Shown: positions 52,976 to 63,134, counted from the stretch's first letter. The stretch: 64,000 nucleotides of DNA from an uncultured Lachnospiraceae bacterium (GCA_950097145.1 CATNCF010000001.1:162027-226026), one strand, 5' to 3'. The notes: a model not told the origin generated them from the letters alone. Made by a program: numbers and translations.

Positions 52976-55900
52976 CTACTTCTTTAATTTTACAGTCTTT
53001 GTTTTAGAATAAGGGCCATAAATCTTTTTGCCTTTCTCTGTATAATAAGGGCGTACCTTGATATACAGCTTTTTCATGGATTTTTTCTTAACCTTAACCA
53101 CAGCTTTTACTGCTTTGGCTTTTTTCAATGTTTTTGCGGCCTTAAATCCTTTGTTTTTCTTTGTGGAAGTGTATACCACATAGCCTTTTGCCCCTTTGAG
53201 CTTTTTCCAGGTAATCTGGGCTGTTCTGCCGCCCTGCGCCTGAACCTTTATGGACGGACACGCCAGAACCTTCCTTTTGGCATATTTAGTGCTGAGCGCA
53301 CTATGATAGTTCTTGTCTCTTGCCTTTACCACAATTTTGTAATAATATGTTTTCGCCGCTTTGGCTTTCTTATCCACATAACGTGTTTTCGTTGTACTTC
53401 CAATTTTTTTATACCCTTTTTTCGCATTGGTGGAACGATAAATATCATATCCTGCCGCTCCGCTTACTTTGCCAAAAGAAACGATTACATGTTTTGTAGT
53501 CTTTTGCTGGACTGCCTTAATTTTTACTACAGGACTGTGGGAAATATCTACAATCATAGACGCCTGTATTCCAGAACCATCCTGCGCAAAAGCAGTGATC
53601 ACTGCCCGTCCTGCCCCCTTGGCAATAACTCTCATTCCAGACACCTCTGCCACTTTGGGATTACTGCTGGTAATCTTAAGGTTCTTATTGGATGCATCGT
53701 CAGGCGTTACTGCCGCCTGCAGGGTAAATCCCTGTCCCACGGTAAGCTTTTTCTGAGCAGGGGTGAGCGTAATTCCTTTTACCAGGAACACGGGATCTTC
53801 CGGGTTTCCCGGCTTCTCTGTGTCCCCCGGGTTTCCTGGCGTTCCCGGCTTTTTACTCAAATTGCTGACCGCTTGGGAAAGCTCCGCCAAAGCCTGGGAA
53901 AGCTCCTCCTGGGTCTTTCCCTTTTTCAGCATTTCCTCAGCCATTTTGATAACATTTTGCAAGGCTGCATAGCTTGCATCGGTATATTCCCCTTTTTCTA
54001 TTTTTTTCGCTTCCGCAATCTTGTCTTCCAGGGGCTTTTTGTTTAATTCTGTACCTGGCGTATTCTCCTGCAGACTGTCTATCGCCCGCTGAAGCGCTTC
54101 TGCCACCGCTGTCACTTCTGCCTCACTCTTTACGGTCTTCAGCGCGTTCCTGGCTGTTTCGATTGCTGTCTGCAGGGCCGCATAACTTTCTTCGGTATAA
54201 TTTCCTTTCTGAATTGCCTGGGCTTCTGCAATTTTATCCGTCAGAGGCTTTGTATTCAGCCCTTCCTGGGTATTCCTCTGAAGGCTGTCTATGGCCTTCT
54301 GCAGATCGGCAATTGCCGCTGTCACTTCGGTTTCCGTCTTTACGGTCTTTAAAGTTTCCTCTGCCTTTTGGATTGCTTCCTGCAGGGCTGTATAACTTTC
54401 TTCGGTATAGTTTTCTTTTTCTATTTCTTTTGCTTCTGCTATTTTATCCTCCAGTGGTTTTTTATTTACTTCTGTGCCTGGCGTAATCTTCTGCAGACTG
54501 TCCACTGCCTGCTGAAGGGCGTTTACGGCTGCGGCCACTTCTTCCTGAGTGGTCACTGAATGATAGGCAATCTGTGCCGAGCGTATTGCATTTTGCAGGG
54601 CAGTATAGCTTTCTTCGGTATAATCCTCTTTGGGGATCGCCTTTGCCTTGGCGACATGTTCCTTGATTTCTTTTGGATCAGCTATGACACCGGCAAGAAT
54701 CTGTACCTGACGCTCAGAACATGCATAATTGTAAACGGCAAAATCATCCAGAAGCCCCTGATAATATTCTCCGGCGTGCCAGTTCGCTTTCCCGATCTGG
54801 AAGACGCTGCTTTCACCCAGTATCTGTTTTAACGCTCCGCTATTCTTTGCCGTGCCGGCATGGACGCCGTTTACATAGACTTTCATATCATCCGTGCTGT
54901 ATACAACTGCGATATGATTCCAGCCCTCCCGGCGTTCTGCCCAAACCGTATCCTGCCCTGGCCTTCCATTCAGGTAACGTTCTGCTATCACATTGCTTTT
55001 TCCTTCCAGGGCGGCAATATAGTACTCTTTATTATAAATCTGCTCATTGCTGTCAGGCGCGGCAAAATATACCCAATTAGTACCTTCCTGCTGGATTTTG
55101 CTGTAATAGGATACGGTTACTTCCTCTGCATCCGCAAGCAGGGGCGTTCCGTCCTTTTTCACCACGTTGAGCCAGACGCTCCCCGTTCCATCCAAGGAAA
55201 GCACTTTCCCCCGCTCTTCATCCTGGACAATCACCGGCGTACTGCTTGGCTGGGCTTTTGCCCCGGAAGATAAAAATCCATTCTCTGTATCGTCAAAGGT
55301 AAACTCGGCCAGCGTCTTCTGTACTGGATCTGCCAGTTCCTCATAAAGAATTTCCGCAGAAAACAGCACATCTGCATTGGTGACAAACTTCCTTTCCTCT
55401 TTATTCAATCCGTTATAAGCGCTCCGTGCCTGCTGGATTTTTGTTCTGGATGCACTGCTTAACTCTACCTTGCCAATATCATCAATTTTCTTTACCACAT
55501 CTTCTACCCGTTTGGGCTCCACCGCCCTATCAAGATAATTCTCTGCTTCAGCCTTTATTTCTTCTGCTGACATGGCTTTTCCCATAATTTTCACATGATC
55601 TATGTATCCCTTATAATATTCTCCAGTTCCCCAGTTGGCCCTGCCGATATGAAGAATGCTTTCTTCACCCAAAATATCTGAAATGGCAATCTCACTGGAG
55701 GTTCTGGCCTTTTCTTCTCCATTGATATAAATAATGGCAGCCTCCGGCGTATGCACCAATGTCACATACAGCCACTTAGAAGTGTCCACCCCTCCTATAT
55801 AAGCTGTTTCAGGTCTTGCCGAACCGTCGTGGCACATAAAACGTTCTGCACTGACAGCTCCCTGAAATTCCAAAAGTCCCAGATACCGTTCTTCCCCATT

Positions 55901-58900
55901 CTCCTGGGGATTATCATCAGAAGACGCATACATCAGCCAGTTTCCCTTTTCTGATTCTGGTTTTGCCGCAAAGGAAAATGTCAGTTCCTCCTGCCCAGTA
56001 AGCAGGCTGCTTCCGTCTCCTTTGATCACATCCAGCCAATTACTGCTGGTTCCGTCCAAATACAACGCTCCATTTTTTATCTCGCAGTCCCCATGGGCTT
56101 TTGCCACTGCCTGGCCTCCCAGGAATCCTGTTTCCTCATCATCAAAAGTAAACTCGGCCAGATAACCGCTCATTGCCGCCTCTGCTTGTTCCAGCTCCTG
56201 CAGATTTGCAACACTTTCCAATTCCTCTTCTGTCAGCAGAGTACATATCTGCCTGGCAAGTATAATTTTTCTGCTGCTCTCCGGCGTCTGCTTTGCAGTA
56301 CCGATATCAGAAATTGCCTGTACCGCCTTTAATACTGTTTCCGTCTTTTTCAGCAGATCTCTCTGGGCGTCTTTCAGTTTCTTTGCCGCTTCTTCCAACT
56401 CCTGATTCGACGCGTTTTCATTTTCATTGACCGCCCTTGCTTTTGCCAGGGCTTTTGCGTAAGGTTCCCAGGTTTTTGCCGTATACAATGCCTCCGCACT
56501 GTCTTCCACTTGGGCATATAACGCCTCGTCCATACGCATCCATGCCTGTATCCGGCTTAATGGTTCCTCAGCGCTGTCAACCGCAGACTGCAGGACATTT
56601 TCATCCGCCAGCGTCTGTTCTGCATTTGACAGGGCAGTCTGATAAGCCTGCCAGCGTTCTTCTGTATATATGTTCTGAGCTTCTGCTTTCTGATTCTCCA
56701 CTACTTTCTGCAAAATGCTCTTATCCACATATTTTCTTGCCTCTGCCTTGATCTCCTCTTGGGTCCATGCGCGGGAAATCACTTTATAATTATCAATCCA
56801 TCCCCGGAAATGCTCTCCTTTCTCTCTGGTAACTGCCTTTTTATAATTTGCTTTGCCAATATACCAGACGCTGTCGCTTCCCAGAATCTCTGACAGAGAA
56901 GCATTGCTTTCAGCTTCCCCCTTCTTCTCCCCATCCTCATAAATCCGTACGCTGTCCCTGGTATATACAATGGTCAGATAATGCCAGCGGCCTGCCTTAG
57001 TCTCTGCCCTTGCCTCTGAAATGCCTTCTTTATTGCGCTGGACCACAATCTCGCTTTCATTATCTATGACACCCAAACACCTTTCACTGCCCCCTGCAGG
57101 ACTGTCGTCATCCGGCGCCGCATAAAATACCCAGCCATATTCGCCGCCGTCCCGCTTCGCCTGAAGAGAAATGGTCATCTCTTCTACCAGGCCTCCCGGC
57201 GCCACAGAGCCTCCGGTTTTGCCTGTAATTTTCAGATAATCTTTATAACCGTTCAGATACAAAGCTTTTCCGCCGTTATGGTCGTCCAGGCGGCTGTACA
57301 CGCCTTTTACCGCGGCCGCACCGCCTGTAAATCCACTCTGTTCATCATCGAAAGTAAAATCCGCCAATACTTCAGGCGTCTGAATTTCCTGTTTGGCATA
57401 CGTTCCCGCCGCTTGAATCGCCTCCCCTTCTGTCATGGCATGGCCTGTAATTTTTAAATTGTCAATCTGCCCCTTGTAATATCCGCCGCTTTCCTGATTT
57501 GCTTTTCCAATGTACAGGACACCGTCTTCTGTTATGATATCAGAAACCTGGAATGTTCCCTTCTGCCTCCCTTTCTCCTGCCCATTAATATAGAGGATGA
57601 GTTCCTCTCCGTCATAAACTACGGACAATTGATACCATCCTTCCTTTCCTTCCGCTCTCACCGAAGCTGAACTTGTTCCATCTTTACAGGATACTGCCGT
57701 AATGGTTCCATTCTCTTCTTTAATTCCAAGATAAGTTTCCTTCGCAGGATTCTGTGCCTCTCTGGAGGATGCATAAAAGATCCAGCCGCTGTTTCCCGCA
57801 TCCGGTTTCACCTCGCAGGTCACGGTAAAAGCTGTTTCACCGGCCAGTACGCTTTTGCCGGTCTTTGCCTCTATGGCAAGAAACTGGCTGCTGCCATTAA
57901 ACGCCGCCGCTCTTCCGCTTCCGTGTTCTGCTAACGTATGTTCTCCTTTTGCCTCAGCATATGTCGTGCTAAAACCTGTGCTTTCGTCATCAAAGGTAAA
58001 TTCTGTTCCAACCTCTGTAGCTTTCTCAAAGTTCCAACGCTGTCCCGGACTTGCAATATTATTATAATTCCAGTTTCCCTGATTTACATTAAACCATTGA
58101 ATGGCTTTGACTCCATCTCCCATACCGTTGCCATCCAATCCCCATACATAATAAGTCATAGACGGCACGATCCGGAACCGCCCGTCATCATCCTTTAAAA
58201 TTGCAAAACGCTGCTTCCGTGAACCGTCTGCAGGACCGGTCCCCACGGCGGTACCTTCATTATAGTAATTGCTGTATTCCTTATTCCCATCTATATCTCT
58301 TATCCTCGTGCCTTCCCCATTTATCTGCACAGCCGCTCCTCCCATGCTGGTAATGGTATACTCCCCGTCCCCACGGTTTTTCACCAGCCACCACTCATCC
58401 TTATTGCAGCCTTTTGGCGCTGTAACCAATTCCCCGTCGTCATTGGTCACAAGAGATTTGCCACTGAGGACAGACACAATCCGGTAGACGCCGTCTGTCA
58501 GTTCCCCCTGGATAGGCTTATCCTCGGCACGCAATCCGGTATTGGCATAAGTCAGGCTGTACCATCCCAATTGGTCGGTAACATTTCCTGGAGCGCCTTC
58601 TATATATGTTCCCGAATTTTTCATCATCTGCGCTGCACAAGGCATTTCCATACCTCTGCGGTTTACGTAATGATTATATATCTGATAATAAATAGGTCTC
58701 CAGCTTCCCGGCCAGAAGTTCACTCCCGGATACCACTCATATTTAGGCTTCGAAGCCTTTAAATTTCCACTCTCACGTCTATAAAAGGTTGACGGAACTT
58801 CTTTTTTTACTTCATCACCCAAGCTATTGCACTTTATGGCATATTCTGCCGCTTTCATAAAGCGGTTATCTGATAATCCATACAGATCATCCCCCTGGTT

Positions 58901-58942
58901 CCATGCCGTCTCACAGATAACCCCCGCCAGCAGCAGCCCCAA
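52976..58942 (-). CDS. Alginate-lyase-family giant secreted protein, part 2 (after frameshift)
   Basis: The 1988-residue frame begins inside the lyase domain (GVICETAWNQGDDLYGLSDN) and so depends on the fragment at 58855-59787. Domains follow in order: the rest of the alpha/alpha toroid (to about 140), a ricin-type beta-trefoil (147-307), LamG 1 (311-507), LamG 2 (524-730), FIVAR-like helices (732-924), LamG 3 (927-1127), a helical linker (1134-1204), LamG 4 (1210-1410), four FIVAR repeats with (N/D)YTEESYxALQ (1417-1694), a BIG_2 domain (1717-1800) and two Fn3-like domains to the lysine-rich end. LamG and trefoil modules suggest carbohydrate binding. No LPxTG is seen. The apparent start is a TTG without ribosome site, so it is expressed only if the frame is restored. 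Confidence 0.8.
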   Translation of the reverse strand: MGLLLAGVICETAWNQGDDLYGLSDNRFMKAAEYAIKCNSLGDEVKKEVPSTFYRRESGNLKASKPKYEWYPGVNFWPGSWRPIYYQIYNHYVNRRGMEMPCAAQMMKNSGTYIEGAPGNVTDQLGWYSLTYANTGLRAEDKPIQGELTDGVYRIVSVLSGKSLVTNDDGELVTAPKGCNKDEWWLVKNRGDGEYTITSMGGAAVQINGEGTRIRDIDGNKEYSNYYNEGTAVGTGPADGSRKQRFAILKDDDGRFRIVPSMTYYVWGLDGNGMGDGVKAIQWFNVNQGNWNYNNIASPGQRWNFEKATEVGTEFTFDDESTGFSTTYAEAKGEHTLAEHGSGRAAAFNGSSQFLAIEAKTGKSVLAGETAFTVTCEVKPDAGNSGWIFYASSREAQNPAKETYLGIKEENGTITAVSCKDGTSSASVRAEGKEGWYQLSVVYDGEELILYINGQEKGRQKGTFQVSDIITEDGVLYIGKANQESGGYYKGQIDNLKITGHAMTEGEAIQAAGTYAKQEIQTPEVLADFTFDDEQSGFTGGAAAVKGVYSRLDDHNGGKALYLNGYKDYLKITGKTGGSVAPGGLVEEMTISLQAKRDGGEYGWVFYAAPDDDSPAGGSERCLGVIDNESEIVVQRNKEGISEARAETKAGRWHYLTIVYTRDSVRIYEDGEKKGEAESNASLSEILGSDSVWYIGKANYKKAVTREKGEHFRGWIDNYKVISRAWTQEEIKAEARKYVDKSILQKVVENQKAEAQNIYTEERWQAYQTALSNAEQTLADENVLQSAVDSAEEPLSRIQAWMRMDEALYAQVEDSAEALYTAKTWEPYAKALAKARAVNENENASNQELEEAAKKLKDAQRDLLKKTETVLKAVQAISDIGTAKQTPESSRKIILARQICTLLTEEELESVANLQELEQAEAAMSGYLAEFTFDDEETGFLGGQAVAKAHGDCEIKNGALYLDGTSSNWLDVIKGDGSSLLTGQEELTFSFAAKPESEKGNWLMYASSDDNPQENGEERYLGLLEFQGAVSAERFMCHDGSARPETAYIGGVDTSKWLYVTLVHTPEAAIIYINGEEKARTSSEIAISDILGEESILHIGRANWGTGEYYKGYIDHVKIMGKAMSAEEIKAEAENYLDRAVEPKRVEDVVKKIDDIGKVELSSASRTKIQQARSAYNGLNKEERKFVTNADVLFSAEILYEELADPVQKTLAEFTFDDTENGFLSSGAKAQPSSTPVIVQDEERGKVLSLDGTGSVWLNVVKKDGTPLLADAEEVTVSYYSKIQQEGTNWVYFAAPDSNEQIYNKEYYIAALEGKSNVIAERYLNGRPGQDTVWAERREGWNHIAVVYSTDDMKVYVNGVHAGTAKNSGALKQILGESSVFQIGKANWHAGEYYQGLLDDFAVYNYACSERQVQILAGVIADPKEIKEHVAKAKAIPKEDYTEESYTALQNAIRSAQIAYHSVTTQEEVAAAVNALQQAVDSLQKITPGTEVNKKPLEDKIAEAKEIEKENYTEESYTALQEAIQKAEETLKTVKTETEVTAAIADLQKAIDSLQRNTQEGLNTKPLTDKIAEAQAIQKGNYTEESYAALQTAIETARNALKTVKSEAEVTAVAEALQRAIDSLQENTPGTELNKKPLEDKIAEAKKIEKGEYTDASYAALQNVIKMAEEMLKKGKTQEELSQALAELSQAVSNLSKKPGTPGNPGDTEKPGNPEDPVFLVKGITLTPAQKKLTVGQGFTLQAAVTPDDASNKNLKITSSNPKVAEVSGMRVIAKGAGRAVITAFAQDGSGIQASMIVDISHSPVVKIKAVQQKTTKHVIVSFGKVSGAAGYDIYRSTNAKKGYKKIGSTTKTRYVDKKAKAAKTYYYKIVVKARDKNYHSALSTKYAKRKVLACPSIKVQAQGGRTAQITWKKLKGAKGYVVYTSTKKNKGFKAAKTLKKAKAVKAVVKVKKKSMKKLYIKVRPYYTEKGKKIYGPYSKTKTVKLKK

Positions 58943-59787
58943 TGTGGCATGGCCCTGATCTCAGCATGGTAAAAAGATCCATTACCTGTGCCATTCTTGA
59001 AAAAATGCAATGCCTGCTCATAAATATCCTCCCGGTCGCAGAACACGCCGATAGAAATCATAGAAGCAATATTGGCAATCTCCCAGTTCGTCCAATAGCT
59101 TCCCTGGTAAGTATCATTATGCCGTATCAAAAAATCCTGGTTCAGGGGGTAGAACGCATTCAAAAGAAGATTCTGCAGCCCCTCCAGATTAAATTTCGGA
59201 TGTCCCCGCAAAAGCTCCCCGATATTAGCCAATTGGTAACCTTGGATCCCGGACACCAGAAAACGATCCTGGCTTCCTCCCACCTGTTTGAGAATATCTG
59301 AATATGCATTGACCACCCGGACAGCCGTCTCTCCATGCGCCTCGTCACCACTGAGCCTCCAGATCAGTGCGTTCTGGTAGGCGCGTTTCAGATCAACGCA
59401 GAACTGCCCGATATTGGCACCGGCAATCCCCCTGGTTACGACTTCCATCGGACGCGGGTTCCAATTGGGATTGGAAAATGTATCCTGCCACAATTGATCC
59501 CAAGTCTCTTTATTGGGTGATACATTGTTCTGTACATTTTCCCATGCTTTATCAAGATCCGCCTTGGAATGCAGCAGCCCCGGATGGCTGAAACGCCCGC
59601 CGGACGCTTCTGCCTCCGGTTCATCTTTCACAACCTTTTCCTGCTGTTCTTTCGTAATTTCATACCCTGCCGCCGCATGAACTGTAAATCCTGTAAGAGG
59701 CAGGCTTCCCACCAGAATTGCCACCGCCAGAAACAGTGACACTACAGCGGAATTTCTGTTTTTTCTCCTTTTTTCCTCCATTTGCAC
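58855..59787 (-). CDS. Alginate-lyase-family giant secreted protein, part 1 (signal peptide and lyase N-part)
   Basis: The fragment starts with a signal peptide (RRKNRNSAVVSLFLAVAIL to HAAAG) and reads into the alginate-lyase superfamily toroid: FSHPGLLHSKADLDKAWENV, WNPRPMEVVTRGIAGANIGQ, RAYQNALIWRLSGDEAH, NDTYQGSYWTNWEIAN. Homology continues to NGSFYHAEIR (about residue 276), after which the frame diverges. The expected continuation, HATLGLLLAGVICETAWNQG, is found in the next frame, so one base is missing near 58952-58953. Members of this superfamily cleave uronic-acid polysaccharides by beta-elimination. The start is a GTG at 59787 or ATG at 59781, both served by AAGGAGAGG. The substrate cannot be told. 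Confidence 0.8.
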   Translation of the reverse strand: MQMEEKRRKNRNSAVVSLFLAVAILVGSLPLTGFTVHAAAGYEITKEQQEKVVKDEPEAEASGGRFSHPGLLHSKADLDKAWENVQNNVSPNKETWDQLWQDTFSNPNWNPRPMEVVTRGIAGANIGQFCVDLKRAYQNALIWRLSGDEAHGETAVRVVNAYSDILKQVGGSQDRFLVSGIQGYQLANIGELLRGHPKFNLEGLQNLLLNAFYPLNQDFLIRHNDTYQGSYWTNWEIANIASMISIGVFCDREDIYEQALHFFKNGTGNGSFYHAEIRAMPHWGCCWRGLSVRRHGTRGMICMDYQITAL

Positions 59788-59961
59788 TTTCCTCTCCTTC
59801 TTAAAATACTATACAGCTATTCAATATAAATTTTAAATACTGTAGAACTGAAAAAAAAGGTGAGGATTCTTGAAAAGGTCGATAATTTTAATACAAATGA
59901 CATCAGAAGTTTTTCATGAATTCGTAACAAAAAAATGGAACTTTCAGATTCCGGCATTTGA

Positions 59962-59998
59962 AAAGGGCATCACAGGAATTGTTCCTGTGACGCCCTTT
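59962..59998 (-). terminator. Terminator of the BceAB-type operon
   Basis: AAAGGGC-AT-CACAGGAA and TTCCTGTG-AC-GCCCTTT form a 15-bp stem with one internal mismatch region. It is followed on the minus strand by TTCAAATGCC. It lies 27 bases after the permease stop. Confidence 0.65.
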
Positions 59999-60024
59999 GA
60001 TATGTTTTTCAATTACTCTGACAT

Positions 60025-62022
60025 TTATCCCACAATCTTATAATAAGACCTTGCGGTAATTCCATACACGATTGCATAAATAACAGCAAACACGCCTACG
60101 GTCCCTGCGCTGCAAATTGCAAACAGCGGCATATCCGCCATGCCAAAAAGGAAAATGAGACGGTTTATCATTGGAAATGCGACTAAGAGATGAATACATG
60201 CCATCACCAGCGGAAGGAAAAATACCTTTAAGATCTGGCTTCGGATGGAAGCCCGCACTTCCTTTTTGCTCATGCCCACTTTCTGCATAATCTCAAATCT
60301 TACTTTGTCTTCATAACCTTCGGAAACCTGTTTATAATAGATAATCAATGTAGTTGCCATCAGGAATACAAATCCCAGGAAGATTCCCAGAAACAGAAAA
60401 CCTCCGCAAAATATCATAAAGCTCTCCTTCTGTCCTGCCCTTGTCCTTACCATGACATTCAATTCTCCTGCTGATTGATCTGCGTTCAGCAATTCCAAAA
60501 TATGAGAACCGCAGGCCTTTTCCTCTTCCACATTCCCAGTTACGTCAAAAGCAGTCTGATATACAACCTGACTGGCACGTTCTCCATAAACAGACGCTTG
60601 AAGTTCATAAATATCCTGCAGTACTTTTTCATCTTTTACTACAAGAAAATAGACATCATACATCACTTCTGTCTGCATATCTGACAGATGCAATTCTGAC
60701 AAATGTTCTTTTACTTTAAAAGTCCTGTCCTTGAAATGAAATGCCTGGTCTTCCTTATCTCCATTTAAAGTATATGCCAGCACTTCGTCCTCCTCAAGTT
60801 CTATATTTTTTCCGCCCATGCGCTGATAGTCTTCCAGTGTTATCCATTCAACAATGCTCATCTCCCCTTGTGGAACCGTAATTTTATCTGATTTTTGGAC
60901 AATGAAATTCTCTCCATCCTTAAATACGGTAAAAGACATATATGTGTAATAAGACATATTCTCAATTCCAATATCCAAATCGGCTGCGGCCTGCACGACA
61001 GCTTTATTTACGATGTTCTTTCCCTCTTCTTCCAAGTCATACCCTGTGACATTGATTTCCTTGGGATAACGGCTCTCCATGGAAGAATCCACTCCCATAT
61101 ACAGAGAAATCGTTCCTGACACCATAACCAAAACCATGGTGCTCAGAATACAAATATTGCCCAGTCCCACTGCATTCTGCTTCATACGATAAATCATACC
61201 GGAGACTGACGTAAAATGACTTGTTTTATAATAGTAATTTTTATTTTTCCGCATCAGTTTTAAGATGGCTATGCTGCCTGCGGTAAAGAGACAGTAAGTT
61301 CCCAGAATTACAAGGATTACTGCTACAAAAAACAGCAGCAAAGCTTCTACAGGATTTTCAACGAACAACGCGATTCCATATCCTCCGCCCAGGGCAAGTA
61401 TTCCCACAACCGTAAGAAGCCAGCGGGTTTTGGGCTCTTTCTCTCCATGGCTGACGCTTTGCAGAAGCTCAATGGGCTTTGCCTTCTGAACCTGAAACAG
61501 GTTGTAAACCAATGTCACTCCAAAGATACATAAGAATAAAATGACAGTACTCACAATGGAACCTTGGGAAACATGGAACCCAAAGGGCACATCGAAGCTC
61601 ACCAGCCGCAAGAGTACCATAGTTACCAGTTTGTTCAGCAGTACTCCTCCCGCTATCCCCAAAGAAATACTGAGAGCTGCCACCAGAACCGTTTCCCAGA
61701 ACATCATTTTGCCGATATGGTGCTTTTCCATACCCAGAATATTAAACAGGCCGAATTCCTTTTTCCGCTGCTTCATTAAAAAACTATTGGTATAGAATAA
61801 AAAGATCACCGCAAATATCCCTATTACTCCGCAGCCGAGTCCCATAATGAGTCCCAGATCACTGCTTCCAGGCATTTTCTTAATTCCTTCATCCCTGTAG
61901 ATCGCTCCTATAATATAGTACATGGCGCTGGTGCCAATGACCGCCAGGATATACGGCAGATACAGTCTGCCATTCTTCTTTAAATTGCTGAATGCAAGCC
62001 TTCCATAAAAAAATCTATTCAT
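60025..62022 (-). CDS. bceB: BceB-type ABC transporter permease
   Basis: The 665-residue permease shows the BceB layout: an N-terminal helix (about 15-40), three helices with an FtsX domain (about 50-190, including MKQRKKEFGLFNILGMEKHHIG), four more helices (about 200-310), an external domain of about 210 residues, and two or three terminal helices with a second FtsX part (RFEIMQKVGMSKKEVRASIR). BceB permeases detect and remove peptide antibiotics such as bacitracin from lipid II-cycle intermediates and also signal to a BceS kinase. No kinase or regulator gene is adjacent. The ATG at 62022 overlaps the ATPase stop and has GGTGG upstream. Confidence 0.88.
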   Translation of the reverse strand: MNRFFYGRLAFSNLKKNGRLYLPYILAVIGTSAMYYIIGAIYRDEGIKKMPGSSDLGLIMGLGCGVIGIFAVIFLFYTNSFLMKQRKKEFGLFNILGMEKHHIGKMMFWETVLVAALSISLGIAGGVLLNKLVTMVLLRLVSFDVPFGFHVSQGSIVSTVILFLCIFGVTLVYNLFQVQKAKPIELLQSVSHGEKEPKTRWLLTVVGILALGGGYGIALFVENPVEALLLFFVAVILVILGTYCLFTAGSIAILKLMRKNKNYYYKTSHFTSVSGMIYRMKQNAVGLGNICILSTMVLVMVSGTISLYMGVDSSMESRYPKEINVTGYDLEEEGKNIVNKAVVQAAADLDIGIENMSYYTYMSFTVFKDGENFIVQKSDKITVPQGEMSIVEWITLEDYQRMGGKNIELEEDEVLAYTLNGDKEDQAFHFKDRTFKVKEHLSELHLSDMQTEVMYDVYFLVVKDEKVLQDIYELQASVYGERASQVVYQTAFDVTGNVEEEKACGSHILELLNADQSAGELNVMVRTRAGQKESFMIFCGGFLFLGIFLGFVFLMATTLIIYYKQVSEGYEDKVRFEIMQKVGMSKKEVRASIRSQILKVFFLPLVMACIHLLVAFPMINRLIFLFGMADMPLFAICSAGTVGVFAVIYAIVYGITARSYYKIVG

Positions 62023-62782
62023 GTTTTCCACCACCTGTCGTAATTACTGTAAGGGTATCAGAAATTTTCTGATACATTTCCTCATCACTGCTGGAACCTT
62101 TGTAAATCTGATGAAAGACCTTGCCATCCTTGATGAACAGTACTCTTCTGGCACAGCTTGCCGCCTTGATTGAGTGGGTTACCATCAAAATTGTCTGCCC
62201 CTCCTGGTTAATACTCTGGAACATGGCCAGCAGACTCTCTGCAGCCTTGGAATCCAGCGCTCCTGTAGGTTCATCTGCAAGAATGATCTGTGGATTCGTA
62301 ATCAGTGCGCGGGCAACTGCGGCACGCTGTTTCTGTCCGCCGGACACCTCATAGGGATACTTGCCCAGAATCTCATTGATCCCAAGTTTTCCTGCAATAG
62401 ACATCAGCCGGGTTCTCATCTCATGGTAGCCTTTCCCCGCAAGAACAAGGGGCAGAAAAATATTATCCTGAAGGTTGAATGTATCCAGCAGGTTAAAATC
62501 CTGAAAAACAAATCCCAGATTCTGCCGACGGAATGCTGACAGCTCCCGTTCCCTGATTGCTGAAAGGTTCTTTCCATTCAGTAATACCTGCCCGGCAGTC
62601 GCTTTATCCAAAGCTGCAAGAATATTCAGCAAGGTAGTTTTCCCAGAACCAGACTCTCCCATGATGGCCACATATTCTCCTTTTTCTACAGAAAAAGTCA
62701 CATCTGACAATGCCTGCACTTGGTTTCCTCCAAATCGGGTGGTATATACTTTTTTCAGATTATTTACTTCCAATATTGCCAT
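62015..62782 (-). CDS. bceA: BceA-type ABC transporter ATPase
   Basis: The 255-residue ATPase has Walker A GESGSGKTT, Q-loop VFQDFNLLDTFNLQDNI, signature VSGGQKQRAAVARA, Walker B IILADEPTGALDSKA and H-loop VTHS. The phrase FNLLDTFNLQDNIFLPLVL is characteristic of BceA-like subunits. AAAAGGAGGATATT precedes the ATG at 62782; a longer frame from 62860 adds residues without homology. The promoter region contains the dyad CTTACGATTTTGTAAG, identical to the one upstream of the FtsX-type ABC operon at 26.9 kb. Confidence 0.92.
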   Translation of the reverse strand: MAILEVNNLKKVYTTRFGGNQVQALSDVTFSVEKGEYVAIMGESGSGKTTLLNILAALDKATAGQVLLNGKNLSAIRERELSAFRRQNLGFVFQDFNLLDTFNLQDNIFLPLVLAGKGYHEMRTRLMSIAGKLGINEILGKYPYEVSGGQKQRAAVARALITNPQIILADEPTGALDSKAAESLLAMFQSINQEGQTILMVTHSIKAASCARRVLFIKDGKVFHQIYKGSSSDEEMYQKISDTLTVITTGGGKHE

Positions 62783-62877
62783 AATATCCTCCTTTTCGGC
62801 TGGCCCTGCCTGGACTTCCATACTTCTATTCAAATCTTTCTCAGCAGCCAGGCAGGGCAATTTCGGTTTCTGAGAAT

Positions 62878-62951
62878 AGTATACCGAAACAGACCTCGCC
62901 CTGCCTTAACTTTAGCTTACATTTTATGTTTTTTTCTTACGATTTTGTAAG
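62878..62951 (-). promoter_or_regulatory. Operator dyad and -10 element upstream of bceAB
   Basis: CTTACGATTTTGTAAG (62936-62951) is identical to 27662-27677. On the minus strand TATACT (62883-62878) lies 63 bp from the dyad centre, with no consensus -35, as expected for an activator-dependent promoter. Confidence 0.6.
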
Positions 62952-63010
62952 GGTTAGAAAGTTAGAGCATCAAATAAGTCTGAACAGAACATGTGCCCAC
63001 CGGGCACATA

Positions 63011-63049
63011 AAAACCGCTGCAATGCCCGTATTTTCAAGCATTGCAGCG
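63011..63049 (-). terminator. Terminator of the Big_2 protein gene
   Basis: The 11-bp stem CGCTGCAATGC/GCATTGCAGCG (63016-63026 with 63039-63049) is followed on the minus strand by GGTTTTTATG. Confidence 0.85.
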
Positions 63050-63134
63050 ATTCTATTTTCCCTAATCTGTTTAAAACAGGATGATACTAAGAAGCGTTTT
63101 GGGTGTAAAGTTTTTATTCCATTTTCATCTGCCA

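Noticed and set aside
53303..54486. Long plus-strand frames opposite the FIVAR/Fn3 repeats of the giant lyase-family protein
   Set aside because: They mirror the repetitive lysine-rich coding strand, lack ribosome sites and have no domain of their own.
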